This document shows positions 26,329-35,239 of a DNA stretch of 64,000 nt, piece by piece. Where the stretch lies: contig NZ_CP023688.1 of assembly GCF_008704655.1 (NCBI RefSeq), forward strand, positions 6,702,001 to 6,766,000, in the 5' to 3' direction. The stretch comes from Streptomyces rimosus. GTDB taxonomy: Bacteria > Actinomycetota > Actinomycetes > Streptomycetales > Streptomycetaceae. The notes beneath the pieces were generated by a model, which saw nothing but the letters and a program-made list of their open reading frames with translations, searched no databases and was not told where the DNA came from. Numbering within the stretch: the first letter of the stretch is position 1; every line of letters starts with the position of its first letter. The position numbers were made by a program, and so were the translations under genes.

Positions 26329-27021
26329 ATGATCCCGACCCGCCCGGCCCATGCCCTCGATGTAGTACGCGTCTTCTGCGGCCCCGACGGCCAGGGCGGC
26401 AACCCGTTGGGCGTCATACCCGACGGAGCCGCCGTACCGGATCAGGCCGCGCGCCGAGCGGTGGCCGCCGAACTCGGCTTCAGCGAGACGGTGTTCATCG
26501 ACGACGCGGACAGCGGACGGCTCGACATCCACACACCCAGCGTGCGGCTGCCCTTCGCCGGGCACCCTCTGGTCGGCACGGCGTGGCTGCTGCGACACCT
26601 GGGTCGGCCGGTGGACGTGCTGCGCCCGTCGGCCGGCGCGGTGCCGGTCATGTACGACGGGGCGGACGTGGTGTGGGTGCGCGGGCGGCCGGAGTGGTCG
26701 GCGGGGCGGCGTACGGAGGAGTACGCGACGCCCGCCGACGTGGATGCGCTGGACGGGCCGCCGCCCGGCGAAGGCCCGCTCTACGTATGGGCATGGCGGG
26801 ACCGGGACGCGGGCACCGTGCGCGCCCGCTACTTCCCGCGCCGCGGCGACGGCATCGTGGAGGACGAGGCCACCGGCGCGGCGGCGCTCACCCTGACCCA
26901 CGAACTGGGCCGGGCCCTGGACATCCGCCAGGGCACCGGCTCCCGCATCCGCACGCGGCCGTACCCGGACGGCACGATCGCCCTGGGCGGCAGCGTGCGG
27001 CCCGTACCGCCACGCCCCTAG
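26329..27021 (+). CDS. PhzF-family protein
   Basis: A 230-residue protein of the PhzF/diaminopimelate-epimerase fold. The start VVRVFCGPDGQGGNPLGVI and the catalytic Glu in LGFSETVFID are typical, as are FAGHPLVGTAWLL and the late DEATGAAALTL. PhzF enzymes isomerise small molecules, but most members, including this one, have no known substrate. It is shorter than the usual 260-300 residues. There is no Shine-Dalgarno before ATG 26329, so leaderless translation is possible. It converges on hmuO with a 4-nt gap. Confidence 0.85.
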   Translation: MIPTRPAHALDVVRVFCGPDGQGGNPLGVIPDGAAVPDQAARRAVAAELGFSETVFIDDADSGRLDIHTPSVRLPFAGHPLVGTAWLLRHLGRPVDVLRPSAGAVPVMYDGADVVWVRGRPEWSAGRRTEEYATPADVDALDGPPPGEGPLYVWAWRDRDAGTVRARYFPRRGDGIVEDEATGAAALTLTHELGRALDIRQGTGSRIRTRPYPDGTIALGGSVRPVPPRP

Positions 27022-27025
27022 CGGC

Positions 27026-27715
27026 TCACGCGCTCAGCGGGAACTCGGCGCCCAGACCCCGGAACACCGCCGTGTTGAGCGCGAAGGCCCGCTTGCACTC
27101 GTCGACCACCCGCTGCTTCTCCAGGTCGTCCACCGGCAGCGCGTCCAGCAGCTCCCGGTATTCGCGCTTGAAGGCGGCGGGGTTGCCTATGCCCTCGAAG
27201 ACGTAGAACCGCACGCCGTCGCCCTTCCGCGCGAAGCCCCAGGTCTTCTCGGCCGTGCCGCGGATGATCTGGCCGCCGGAGAGGTCGCCCAGGTAGCGGG
27301 TGTAGTGGTGCGCCACGTACCCGGCGGGCCAGCGGCTCGCGCACTCGGTGATGCGCTCGGCGTACGCGGCGGTGGCCGGCAGGGGCGCGAGGCCGGTGCG
27401 CCAGGACGGGCCGCCGAGGTGGGCCAGGTCGCGCTCCAGCTCTGCCGTACGGGCCAGCTCGGGCCGGATGAACGGCCCGGCGACCGGGTCGTCGGCGAGC
27501 GCCTCGAAGGCGTCCTCCAGCGCGCGGTAGACGAACCACAGCTGCTCGGTGTAGCGCCGGTAGGCCGCGACGCCGAGTTTGCCGCCGAGCAGGTCACCCA
27601 TGAAGGACGAGTTCTCGGCCTCCGTGTGCTGCTCGTGCGACGCCGTGCGGATCAGCGTGGAGAACGGCACCGCTGCGGCGGACTGCGCGGACGGGGTCGA
27701 GCTGGGCGCGGCCAA
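27026..27715 (-). CDS. hmuO: Heme oxygenase (biliverdin-producing)
   Basis: A 229-residue HmuO/HO-1 type enzyme. The proximal heme ligand is His30 in EQHTEAENSSFMGDLL, matching the HmuO pattern. The distal helix is YLGDLSGGQ. It opens heme to release iron, CO and biliverdin, the last step of the heme route served by HtaA and HmuTUV. The start is TTG at 27715 with GGAGG 6 nt upstream. An iron box lies 47 nt upstream, with two further dyads behind it. Confidence 0.93.
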   Translation of the reverse strand: MAAPSSTPSAQSAAAVPFSTLIRTASHEQHTEAENSSFMGDLLGGKLGVAAYRRYTEQLWFVYRALEDAFEALADDPVAGPFIRPELARTAELERDLAHLGGPSWRTGLAPLPATAAYAERITECASRWPAGYVAHHYTRYLGDLSGGQIIRGTAEKTWGFARKGDGVRFYVFEGIGNPAAFKREYRELLDALPVDDLEKQRVVDECKRAFALNTAVFRGLGAEFPLSA

Positions 27716-27761
27716 GACGGACCTCCGGGGACCGATGGGGTGCGTACGGGATCAGATTGTG

Positions 27762-27780
27762 GTTGGTTAGGCTTACCTAA
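27762..27780 (-). promoter_or_regulatory. Iron box upstream of hmuO
   Basis: GTTGGTTAGGCTTACCTAA (plus strand) agrees at 16 of 19 positions with the iron-box consensus and contains the perfect core TTAGGCTTACCTAA-like dyad. It lies 47 nt before the TTG start of hmuO. Confidence 0.8.
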
Positions 27781-27792
27781 GTCAACCTGATG

Positions 27793-27837
27793 CCGACGGG
27801 CTGTCGGTAAAACTTCCCGACACCCTGTCGGTAAAAC
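27793..27837 (-). promoter_or_regulatory. Two tandem dyads upstream of the hmuO iron box
   Basis: CCGACGGGCTGTCGG (27793-27807) and CCGACACCCTGTCGG (27817-27831) are inverted repeats of the same half-site, 24 bp apart, each followed directly by TAAAAC. They lie behind the iron box relative to hmuO, where an activator or a second (perhaps heme-responsive) regulator would bind. Regulator unknown. Confidence 0.5.
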
Positions 27838-27936
27838 CCTACCGTCGATGATCCCGGCGCGCAGCGAGATGGCAGCACTCAGGCCGGTACCCGCCGTGCG
27901 GGCCCCGGCCTGAGGAGAAGACGCGGAAAGCGCGGA

Positions 27937-28794
27937 CTACGGAAGCGTGAGGATCTCCGCGCCGGTGTCCGTGACGACGAGGGTGTGCTCGAACTGCGCG
28001 GTCCGCTTGCGGTCCTTCGTCACCACCGTCCAGCCGTCCTCCCACATGTCGTACTCGTGGGTGCCCAGCGTCAGCATCGGCTCGATGGTGAAGGTCATAC
28101 CGGGCTTGATGTCGGTGGTGTGGTGCGGGCTGTCGTAGTGCGGCACGATCAGCCCGGAGTGGAAGGACGTGTTGATCCCGTGGCCGGTGAAGTCCCGGAC
28201 CACCCCGTAGCCGAAGCGCTTGGCGTACGACTCGATGACCCGGCCGATGATGTTGATCTGGCGGCCCGGCCGGACCGCCTTGATCGCCCGGTTGAGGGCC
28301 TCGCGGGTCCGCTCCACCAGCAGCTTGGACTCCTCGTCCACGTCGCCGCACAGGTAGGTGGCGTTGTTGTCGCCGTGCACACCGCCGATGTAGGCGGTCA
28401 CGTCCAGGTTCACGATGTCGCCGTCTTTCAGGACGGTCGAGTCCGGGATGCCGTGGCAGATGACCTCGTTGACCGAGGAGCACAGCGACTTCGGGAAGCC
28501 GCGGTAGCCGAGGGTGGAGGGGTAGGCGCCGTGGTCGCACATGAACTCGTGGGCGACCCGGTCCAGTTCGTCGGTGGTCACGCCCGGCGCGATCAGCTTG
28601 GCGGCCTCCTCCATCGCCTGGGCGGCGATCCGCCCCGCGACGCGCATCCGCTCGATCGTTTCCGCGTCCTGCACCTCGGGACCCGTGTACGGCGTGGGGG
28701 CGGGCCTGCCCACGTATTCGGGGCGGGGGATCGAGGCGGGGACGGGACGGGTGGGGGAGATCTTCCCCGGGACAAGAAGCGACTGGCCAGACAT
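27937..28794 (-). CDS. map: Type I methionine aminopeptidase
   Basis: A 285-residue enzyme that removes the initiator methionine. Metal ligands are visible in order: Asp in [11 protein letters not shown], Asp in [11 protein letters not shown], His in [11 protein letters not shown], Glu in FTIEPML and Glu in QFEHTLVV. The N-terminal extension of about 40 residues with Pro-rich sequence is typical of the longer actinobacterial MetAP. ATG 28794 has no Shine-Dalgarno, but TACACT, a good -10, ends 8 nt upstream, suggesting leaderless mRNA. Confidence 0.94.
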   Translation of the reverse strand: MSGQSLLVPGKISPTRPVPASIPRPEYVGRPAPTPYTGPEVQDAETIERMRVAGRIAAQAMEEAAKLIAPGVTTDELDRVAHEFMCDHGAYPSTLGYRGFPKSLCSSVNEVICHGIPDSTVLKDGDIVNLDVTAYIGGVHGDNNATYLCGDVDEESKLLVERTREALNRAIKAVRPGRQINIIGRVIESYAKRFGYGVVRDFTGHGINTSFHSGLIVPHYDSPHHTTDIKPGMTFTIEPMLTLGTHEYDMWEDGWTVVTKDRKRTAQFEHTLVVTDTGAEILTLP

Positions 28795-28861
28795 GCCAGC
28801 GAGTGTATCCGCGGCCCATCGGGCAGGATGGCGGCACAGGAGTCGCACACAGGAGGCCACG

Positions 28862-29098
28862 ATGGCGCTGTTCAAGAGGCGGACGGCCGGCAAGCCCGGT
28901 GAATGGTTCTACTGCCTCAAGCACGGAACGGTCGAAGAGGGCCCCCAGTGCCGCGCCGCCGACCGCTTCGGCCCGTACGCGACGCGCGAGGAGGCGGCCC
29001 ACGCGATGCAGACCGCCCAGGAGCGCAACCTTGAGTGGGAGACCGATCCCCGGTGGCACGAGAAGAACGAGGAGAAGGGGCCGGGGGAGTCCGCGTAG
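28862..29098 (+). CDS. Conserved small actinobacterial protein
   Basis: A 78-residue hydrophilic protein starting [20 protein letters not shown] and containing [22 protein letters not shown] recognise it as a small Streptomyces family without known function; the [13 protein letters not shown] segment resembles SPOR-like repeats found in peptidoglycan-binding proteins, which is weak evidence. The two Cys ([14 protein letters not shown]) could bind a metal. AGGAGG precedes the ATG. It diverges from map. Confidence 0.75.
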   Translation: MALFKRRTAGKPGEWFYCLKHGTVEEGPQCRAADRFGPYATREEAAHAMQTAQERNLEWETDPRWHEKNEEKGPGESA

Positions 29099-29186
29099 GC
29101 GGGAGGAGCGCGCGTAGGGATGCGCCGGGCCGGACGCCTCCCAGCCCGGTGCGGCCGTCCAGCCGCCCGACCACGCCGTTGCCCGG

Positions 29187-30625
29187 CTACGCCGCCGCCG
29201 TCGTCTCCGTCTGCGCCCCGCGCACCTCGCGCATCCGTACCGCGTGCTCGTTGGTCCGCGCGTCATATGCCAGCAGCTTCGGCAGCGTGGTGGCCAGCGC
29301 CACCACCCCGGCCACACACAGCACGCCGCCCGCCCATACCGAGGTCCGTACGGATGTGACGGCCGCCATGCCGCCCGAGCGGACCTGGCCCAGCTGCGGC
29401 CCGACCGAGTACGACAGCAGCTCGATGCCCGCCAGCCGGCCGCGCAGCTCGTCGGGGATGGTCTGGTTCCACATGGCCGACCGGAAGATTCCGCTGACCA
29501 TGTCGCAGGCTCCGGCCACGGCCAGGCTCAGCAGCACCAGCCAGACGTTGGACGCCCGGCCCGCGGCGGTCATGGCCAGCCCCCAGGCCGCCGCCGCGAA
29601 CAGCACCGCCCGCCCGTGCCGGTGTACCCGTGAGGTCCAGCCGCTGGTCAGACTGACCACGCAGGACCCGGCAGGCAGCGCCGCGTACTCCCCCACGCCT
29701 TAAGGGCGCGGGAGGGGCCCCCACGCCCGAGCGCCCATGGCGCGCCCAAGTCGTCCGCCAGGAACGGGAAGATCGCCATCGGGAAGGCGAAGAGCATCGC
29801 GGTCAGATCGACGGCGTACGTACCGAGCAGTTCCTTGCGGCTCCAGGCGTATCAGGCGCCCTCCCAGATACCGCGCAGCGACGGCTTCTCGGCGTCGTGC
29901 GACGGGGGCGAGGCCGCCAGGCCGGCCGCGAGGGCGGCGGATATCGCGAACGTGACGGTGTCGATCGCGTACGCCCAGCGCAGCCCCGCGTACGCGATCA
30001 GCACACCGGCCAGGGCAGGTCCGGCGATGGCGCCGATCTGCCAGCGCAGGGCGTTCAGCGCGGACGCTGCGGGCAGCTGGTCGTGCGGGACGATACGCGG
30101 CACGATCGCGTCGATGGCCGGGCGCTGGAGTCCGGTCAGCGCGCTGGATGCCGCCACGATCACGTACAGCGGCCAGATCAGCGGGTGCGGCAGCAAGCTG
30201 TTGAGCAGCAGCAACACCGACAGCAGGCCGAGGGCCACCTCGGTCCACAGGATCAGCTTGCGGCGGTCCATGGTGTCCGCGAGCGCGCCGCCGTACAGGC
30301 CGAAGACGATCAGCGGCACGATCTCCACCGCGCCCACCGCGCCGACCGCGAGCGTCGAGCCGGTCAGCTCCTTGAGCTGGAACGGCACCGCGACCAGCGT
30401 CAGCCACGACCCGAACACGGTCACCGCGCACGCGCACCACATCCGGCGGAAGTCGGCGGACGAGCGCCAGGGCGCCAGGTCGGGGAGCAGGGCGGCGGCG
30501 CGGCGGCGTCGTGGGGGATGGTCTGTGTCGGTCGCAACGCACCATCGTGCGATGGGGGCGGGGAGGGGCAACGGAATTTCGGGCGGGCGCCGCCGGGCAT
30601 CGGGCGGGCGTCGTCCACACGTCAT
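29187..30625 (-). pseudogene. Disrupted MFS transporter (premature stop plus frameshifting insertion)
   Basis: Two halves of one MFS exporter are visible. The N-terminal half (to 29852) has GSWLTLVAVPFQLKELTGS and a GGALADTMDRRKL motif, and stops at TGA. The same frame then continues as typical MFS sequence (YAWSRKELLGTYAVDL) for about 40 residues to APWALG. There about 32 nt of extra DNA (around 29690-29727) shift the frame, and the C-terminal half (SLTSGWTSRVHRHGR) continues in another frame from about 29696. The stop is a probable CGA-to-TGA change. The gene should not make a full transporter unless both lesions are sequencing errors. Confidence 0.82.
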
Positions 30626-30798
30626 CAGGGCGTCATCCAGGCATCGTCCAAACGTCTTTCCGGTGCCGTTTCCGCCCTGGTGAAGCGGTCGGGTGGACGG
30701 CCGCGCCAGACGTGTGCCGTGCCTTGACGGTCAGTTGGGGGCTCCCTATGGTCACGCTGACAGAGGACGTCCTACGTCCGGCCGTTGGGGGAGGACCC

Positions 30799-31950
30799 AT
30801 GGCGCACGAGACTTCCCTTCCGTTCCGCGCCGGTTCCGAGGGCTACGCGAGCTTCCGCATCCCGGCCGTGGTGATCACCCGCCCCGCGACCGCCGAAGGC
30901 ACCGGCACCGGCAGCACGGCCGCCGAAGACGCCGGCCCCGGCACCCTGCTCGCCTTCGCCGAGGGCCGGGTGCACAGCGCCGCCGACCACGGCGACATCG
31001 ACCTCGTGCTCAAACGCTCCGCCGACGGCGGCCGCACCTGGGGCCCGCTCCAGGTCGTCGCCCGCAACGGCACCGGCACGGCGGGCAACCCGGCCCCGGT
31101 GGTGCTGGACGGCGGCCGGATCGTCCTCCTCCACGTACGCAACGCCGCCACCGCCACCGAGGAACGCATCCGCCGCGGCCTGGTGTCCGCCGCCGACGGG
31201 CGGCGCGTATGGGTGCAGCACAGCGACGACGACGGTGCCACGTGGAGCGCGCCGCGCGAGATCACGGCACAGGTCAAGCGCTCCGACTGGCGCTGGTACG
31301 CCACCACCCCCGGCCACGCCCTGCAACTCCGTAACGGCCCGCACGCCGGCCGCCTCGTCGTCCCCGCCAACCACTCCACCGCCCCCACCTACACCGGCGA
31401 CAACGGCACCGAAGGCCGTTACAACGGCGGCCACGTCCTGCTCAGCGACGACGAGGGCGAGAGCTGGCGCATCGGCTACACGGACAGCAAACCCAACAAC
31501 TACATCAACGCCAACGAGACCACCGCCGCGGAACTCCCGGACGGCGCCCTCTACTTCAACACCCGCAACGACTCCCCGGCCCCCGGCAACCGCGCCGACG
31601 CCCACTCCGCGCCCGAGTCGGGCGGCGAGCAGCTGATCAAGCCCTTCCGCCCGCAGGCCGGGCTGACCGGGCCCGTCGTCGAGGGCAGCGTGCTGCACCT
31701 GGGCGAGCCCGACGTGCTGCTCTTCTCCGGCCCCGCCGACCCGGCCGACCGCGCGCTGATGACCGTACGGGCGAGCCGCGACCGCGGCCTGACCTGGCAC
31801 GTGGCACACACCGTCGACGGGCTGCCGGCCGCCTACTCCGATCTCGTACGGATCGACGGCGCGACCGTCGGACTGCTCTACGAGACGGGCGACTTCAGCG
31901 CCTATTCGACGATCACCTTCCGCCGCATCCCCGTGGAGGAGCTGGTATGA
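30799..31950 (+). CDS. Sialidase-family (GH33/BNR) glycosidase without signal peptide
   Basis: A 383-residue beta-propeller protein. The sialidase F/Y-RIP arginine motif is SFRIPAVV near residue 17. Four Asp-boxes follow (SADGGRTW, SDDDGATW, SDDEGESW, SRDRGLTW). The acid/nucleophile region resembles exo-alpha-sialidases, but the substrate is not proved. ATG 30799 is preferred (GGAGG just upstream); ATG 30748 is possible and would add 17 residues. There is no export signal, unusual for a sialidase. Its stop overlaps the next gene by ATGA, so it belongs to the transporter operon and may act on imported sialosides. Confidence 0.82.
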   Translation: MAHETSLPFRAGSEGYASFRIPAVVITRPATAEGTGTGSTAAEDAGPGTLLAFAEGRVHSAADHGDIDLVLKRSADGGRTWGPLQVVARNGTGTAGNPAPVVLDGGRIVLLHVRNAATATEERIRRGLVSAADGRRVWVQHSDDDGATWSAPREITAQVKRSDWRWYATTPGHALQLRNGPHAGRLVVPANHSTAPTYTGDNGTEGRYNGGHVLLSDDEGESWRIGYTDSKPNNYINANETTAAELPDGALYFNTRNDSPAPGNRADAHSAPESGGEQLIKPFRPQAGLTGPVVEGSVLHLGEPDVLLFSGPADPADRALMTVRASRDRGLTWHVAHTVDGLPAAYSDLVRIDGATVGLLYETGDFSAYSTITFRRIPVEELV

Positions 31951-33329
31951 GCACCGGTACGTACGATGACGGCCGGGACCGTGACCGGGGCCGCCCGGCG
32001 CCCGGGCTCCGCCGCCGGGCCCTGCTCGGCGGGGCCGCCGCGGCCGCCGCCGGGTTCACGCTGGCGGGCTGCGGCGATGGTGGCGACGGGGACGGTGGCG
32101 CGGCGCCGAAGGAACGCGAGAAGGGCCAGAAGATCCAGCTGTCCTTCTGGTCGTGGGTGCCGGGCATCGACAAACCGGTGGACCTGTGGAACCGCGAACA
32201 CCCGGACGTGCAGGTCAAGGTGGAGAAGGTGTCCGCCGTCGACGGCCGCCAGTACGCCAAGATGCACGCCGCCGTCAAAGCCGGGAACCCGCCGGACCTC
32301 GCCCAGATCGAGTTCCCGGTCATCCCGAGCTTCCTGCTCGACAACGCCCTCTTCGACCTGTCGGCCCTCGGCGCCGCCCGCTACAAGGACCGGTTCGTGG
32401 GCTGGCAGTGGCAGCAGTCGGTGTTCGGCCGGGGCGTGTACGCCATTCCGCAGGCGTCCGGCCCGATGGGCTTCTTCGTACGCCAGGACCTGTTCGACAA
32501 GTGGAGCCTCCAGATCCCGCAGACCTGGGACGAGTACGAGGAGGCCGCCAAGGCCGTCCGGCGGCAGGGCGCCTGGATCGAGACGTTCGCACCCACGAAC
32601 GGCAACCGCTTCGCCGGGCTGTCCTGGCAGGCGGGCGCCAAGTGGTACGCCGCCCAGGGCGACACCTGGACCGTGCGCATCGACGACGACCCCACCCGCA
32701 AGGTCGCCGACTACTGGGAGTCGCTGGTCCGCCGCAAGCTGGTCAAGACGATCCCGGACCGGCAGAACGCCTGGTACAAGGACATCCAGACCGGTGCCAT
32801 CCCCGCCTGGATCGGAGCCAGCTGGGGTGACGCGCTGCTGGCGGGCAATGCGCCCGGCACCAAGGGGAAGTGGCGTGTCGCGCCGCTGCCCCAGTGGCAG
32901 AAGGGCGCCAACGTACACGCCAACTGGGGCGGCTCCACCACGGCCGTCTTCGCGAAAGCGGCCTACCCCAAGGACGCGCTGGCCTTCGCCCTCTGGCTCA
33001 ACTCCGACCCCAAGTCCATCGCCCTGCTGATAGAGGGCGGTTACGGCTTCCCGAGTGCGAAGAAGGGCTACGCCACCAGCGACCTCGACGTGTACCGCGA
33101 CTTCTTCGGCGGCCAGGCGTACAGCAAGGTCTTCGCGGACGCGGGCGCGCACGTCGACACCAGCTGGCAGTGGGGTCCCGGCGTGGACACCCTCTACCAG
33201 CGGCTCGGCGACGCCTTCACGGAGGCGCTGGACGAGGGCAGCTCGTTCCGGTCGGTACTGCGGACCGTACAGGCGCAGACCGTCTCCGACCTGCGGGGCA
33301 AGGGCCTGAAGGTGGAGAGCGGCGGGTGA
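31947..33329 (+). CDS. Sugar ABC transporter substrate-binding lipoprotein
   Basis: A 460-residue family 1 solute-binding protein. RRRALLGGAAAAAAGF followed by LAGC is a combined Tat-like and lipobox signal. The mature part opens KIQLSFWSWVPGIDK and shows the usual SBP segment IPAWIGASWGDALLAG. It captures an oligosaccharide, possibly a sialylated one given the linked sialidase. It overlaps the sialidase gene (ATGA) and the first permease gene (GTGA). Confidence 0.9.
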   Translation: MSTGTYDDGRDRDRGRPAPGLRRRALLGGAAAAAAGFTLAGCGDGGDGDGGAAPKEREKGQKIQLSFWSWVPGIDKPVDLWNREHPDVQVKVEKVSAVDGRQYAKMHAAVKAGNPPDLAQIEFPVIPSFLLDNALFDLSALGAARYKDRFVGWQWQQSVFGRGVYAIPQASGPMGFFVRQDLFDKWSLQIPQTWDEYEEAAKAVRRQGAWIETFAPTNGNRFAGLSWQAGAKWYAAQGDTWTVRIDDDPTRKVADYWESLVRRKLVKTIPDRQNAWYKDIQTGAIPAWIGASWGDALLAGNAPGTKGKWRVAPLPQWQKGANVHANWGGSTTAVFAKAAYPKDALAFALWLNSDPKSIALLIEGGYGFPSAKKGYATSDLDVYRDFFGGQAYSKVFADAGAHVDTSWQWGPGVDTLYQRLGDAFTEALDEGSSFRSVLRTVQAQTVSDLRGKGLKVESGG

Positions 33330-34309
33330 GGGGAGCGAACCGGACACGCACCTGGGCCGGCCGTCCGGCCCGCCCCGTACGGCACACCCGCCGCCCCCGC
33401 CTCACCCGTACCGAAGCCCGCAACGCCCGCGCCGCCGCCGGCTTCGTCCTGCCCTTCCTGGCCCTCTTCCTCCTCTGCTTCATCGCCCCGATCGTCTACG
33501 CCGTCCACCAGAGCCTGCACCGCACCGAGCGCACCGGCCCGCTCGGCCTCGGCGGCCGGGAGCGCGAGGTCTTCGCGGGTCTCGCGAACTACGCGCACGC
33601 GCTCGCCGACGACCGCTTCCTGACCGGATTCGGCCGGGTCCTGCTCTTCGGTGCCGTCCAGATACCGCTGATGATCGCCCTGGCGACCGTACTCGCCCTC
33701 CTCCTGGAGAGCGCGAGCGCGCGCGGCGTCACGTTCTTCCGCAGCGCGTTCTTCCTGCCGTACGGCGTCCCCGGCGTCATCGCCTCCATCCTGTGGGGCT
33801 TCCTGTACGTACCGGGCATCAGCCCGCTCGTGGAGATCGCCGGGTCGCTCGGCGTGCACGTCGACTTCCTCGCCCGCGACACCGTCCTGTGGTCCATCGC
33901 CAACATCGTCCTGTGGCAGTTCACCGGCTACAACATGCTCGTACTGATCTCCCAGCTCAAGGCCGTACCGGACGAACTGTACGAGGCGGCGCGCATCGAC
34001 GGCGCGAACGCCTGGCACGTCGCCCGGCACATCAAGATCCCGCTGATCCGGCCCGCGCTCGTGCTGACCACCGTCTTCAGCATCATCGGCACCCTCCAGC
34101 TGTTCGCCGAGCCGATGGTGCTGCGGCCCCTCGCCGCCACCATCGACTCCGGCTTCACCCCCAACCTGCACGCGTACAGCGAGGCGTTCGTGAGCAACAA
34201 CCAGCACGTGGCGGCGGCCGAGGCGGTACTGCTGGCACTGGTCGCCTGCGTGCTGTCGTTCGGGTTCCTGCGGCTGGTGGGGCGGCGGGACGAGGGGAGC
34301 GGCCGATGA
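33326..34309 (+). CDS. Sugar ABC transporter permease (MalF type)
   Basis: A 327-residue membrane protein with six to seven helices. The EAA loop that docks the ATPase reads EAARIDGANAWHVARHIKIP. Start GTG 33326 overlaps the binding-protein stop (GTGA). The N-terminal 50 residues are Arg-rich and cytoplasmic. The long insertion between helices 1 and 2 is typical of sugar permeases. Confidence 0.92.
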   Translation: MRGANRTRTWAGRPARPVRHTRRPRLTRTEARNARAAAGFVLPFLALFLLCFIAPIVYAVHQSLHRTERTGPLGLGGREREVFAGLANYAHALADDRFLTGFGRVLLFGAVQIPLMIALATVLALLLESASARGVTFFRSAFFLPYGVPGVIASILWGFLYVPGISPLVEIAGSLGVHVDFLARDTVLWSIANIVLWQFTGYNMLVLISQLKAVPDELYEAARIDGANAWHVARHIKIPLIRPALVLTTVFSIIGTLQLFAEPMVLRPLAATIDSGFTPNLHAYSEAFVSNNQHVAAAEAVLLALVACVLSFGFLRLVGRRDEGSGR

Positions 34310-35226
34310 CCCGTACCACCGTCCACGAGGCCCCCGTACCCGTACGGGCTCCCCGGGCCGCCCCCCACCCGTCCGGCACGGCCACCCGTCCACCCCTCCG
34401 CTACCGCATCATCACCGCCACCCTCCTCACCCTCGCCGCGATCTACTTCCTCACCCCCGTCTACTGGCTGATCGTCTCTGCCACCAAGAACAGCGCCGAT
34501 CTCTTCGGCACCTTCGGCTTCTGGTTCGCCCACCCGCGCCCGCTGGAATACCTCCGCGACGTCCTCACCTACGACCACGGCGTCTACGTCCGCTGGTTCG
34601 CGAATTCCCTGCTGTACGCGGGGGTGGGCGCGCTCGCCGCCACCCTGCTCTCCGCCGCGGCCGGTTACGGCCTCGCCAAATTCCCCTTCCCCGGCCGCGG
34701 AGCCGTCTTCAACCTCGTCCTGGCCGGCGTCCTCATCCCCGTCACCGCCCTGGCCCTCCCCCTCTACTTCCTCTTCAGTTCCATGGGCCTCGCCAACACC
34801 TACTGGGCGGTGCTCCTCCCCAGCGTCGTGAGCCCCTTCGGCGTCTACCTCTGCCGGATCTACGCGGCCGCCGCCGTACCCGACTCGCTCCTGGAGGCGG
34901 CCCGCATCGACGGCGCGGGCGAGGCCCGGATCTTCGCCGGGCTGGGCCTACGCCTCATGACCCCGGCCCTGGTCACCGTCTTCCTGTTCCAGTTCGTCCA
35001 CATCTGGAACAACTACTTCCTGCCGCTGGTCATGCTCTCCGACTCCGACCTCTATCCGATCCAGCTCGGCCTGACCTCCTGGACCGGGTACGCGGACCGG
35101 CAGCCGGAGCTGTACCAGTACACGGTGGGCGGCGCGTTCCTGTCCGTACTGCCGCTGATGGTGCTGATGACGGTCCTCCAGCGGTACTGGCGTACGGGGC
35201 TCACGGAGGGCAGCGTGAAGGCGTGA
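34306..35226 (+). CDS. Sugar ABC transporter permease (MalG type)
   Basis: A 306-residue partner permease with six helices. The EAA loop is EAARIDGAGEARIFAGLGL. The start overlaps the previous stop by ATGA. No ATP-binding gene follows; in Streptomyces the shared ATPase MsiK usually energises such orphan sugar transporters, so the same is likely here. Confidence 0.92.
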   Translation: MTRTTVHEAPVPVRAPRAAPHPSGTATRPPLRYRIITATLLTLAAIYFLTPVYWLIVSATKNSADLFGTFGFWFAHPRPLEYLRDVLTYDHGVYVRWFANSLLYAGVGALAATLLSAAAGYGLAKFPFPGRGAVFNLVLAGVLIPVTALALPLYFLFSSMGLANTYWAVLLPSVVSPFGVYLCRIYAAAAVPDSLLEAARIDGAGEARIFAGLGLRLMTPALVTVFLFQFVHIWNNYFLPLVMLSDSDLYPIQLGLTSWTGYADRQPELYQYTVGGAFLSVLPLMVLMTVLQRYWRTGLTEGSVKA

Positions 35227-35239
35227 CAGTATCGCTGTC

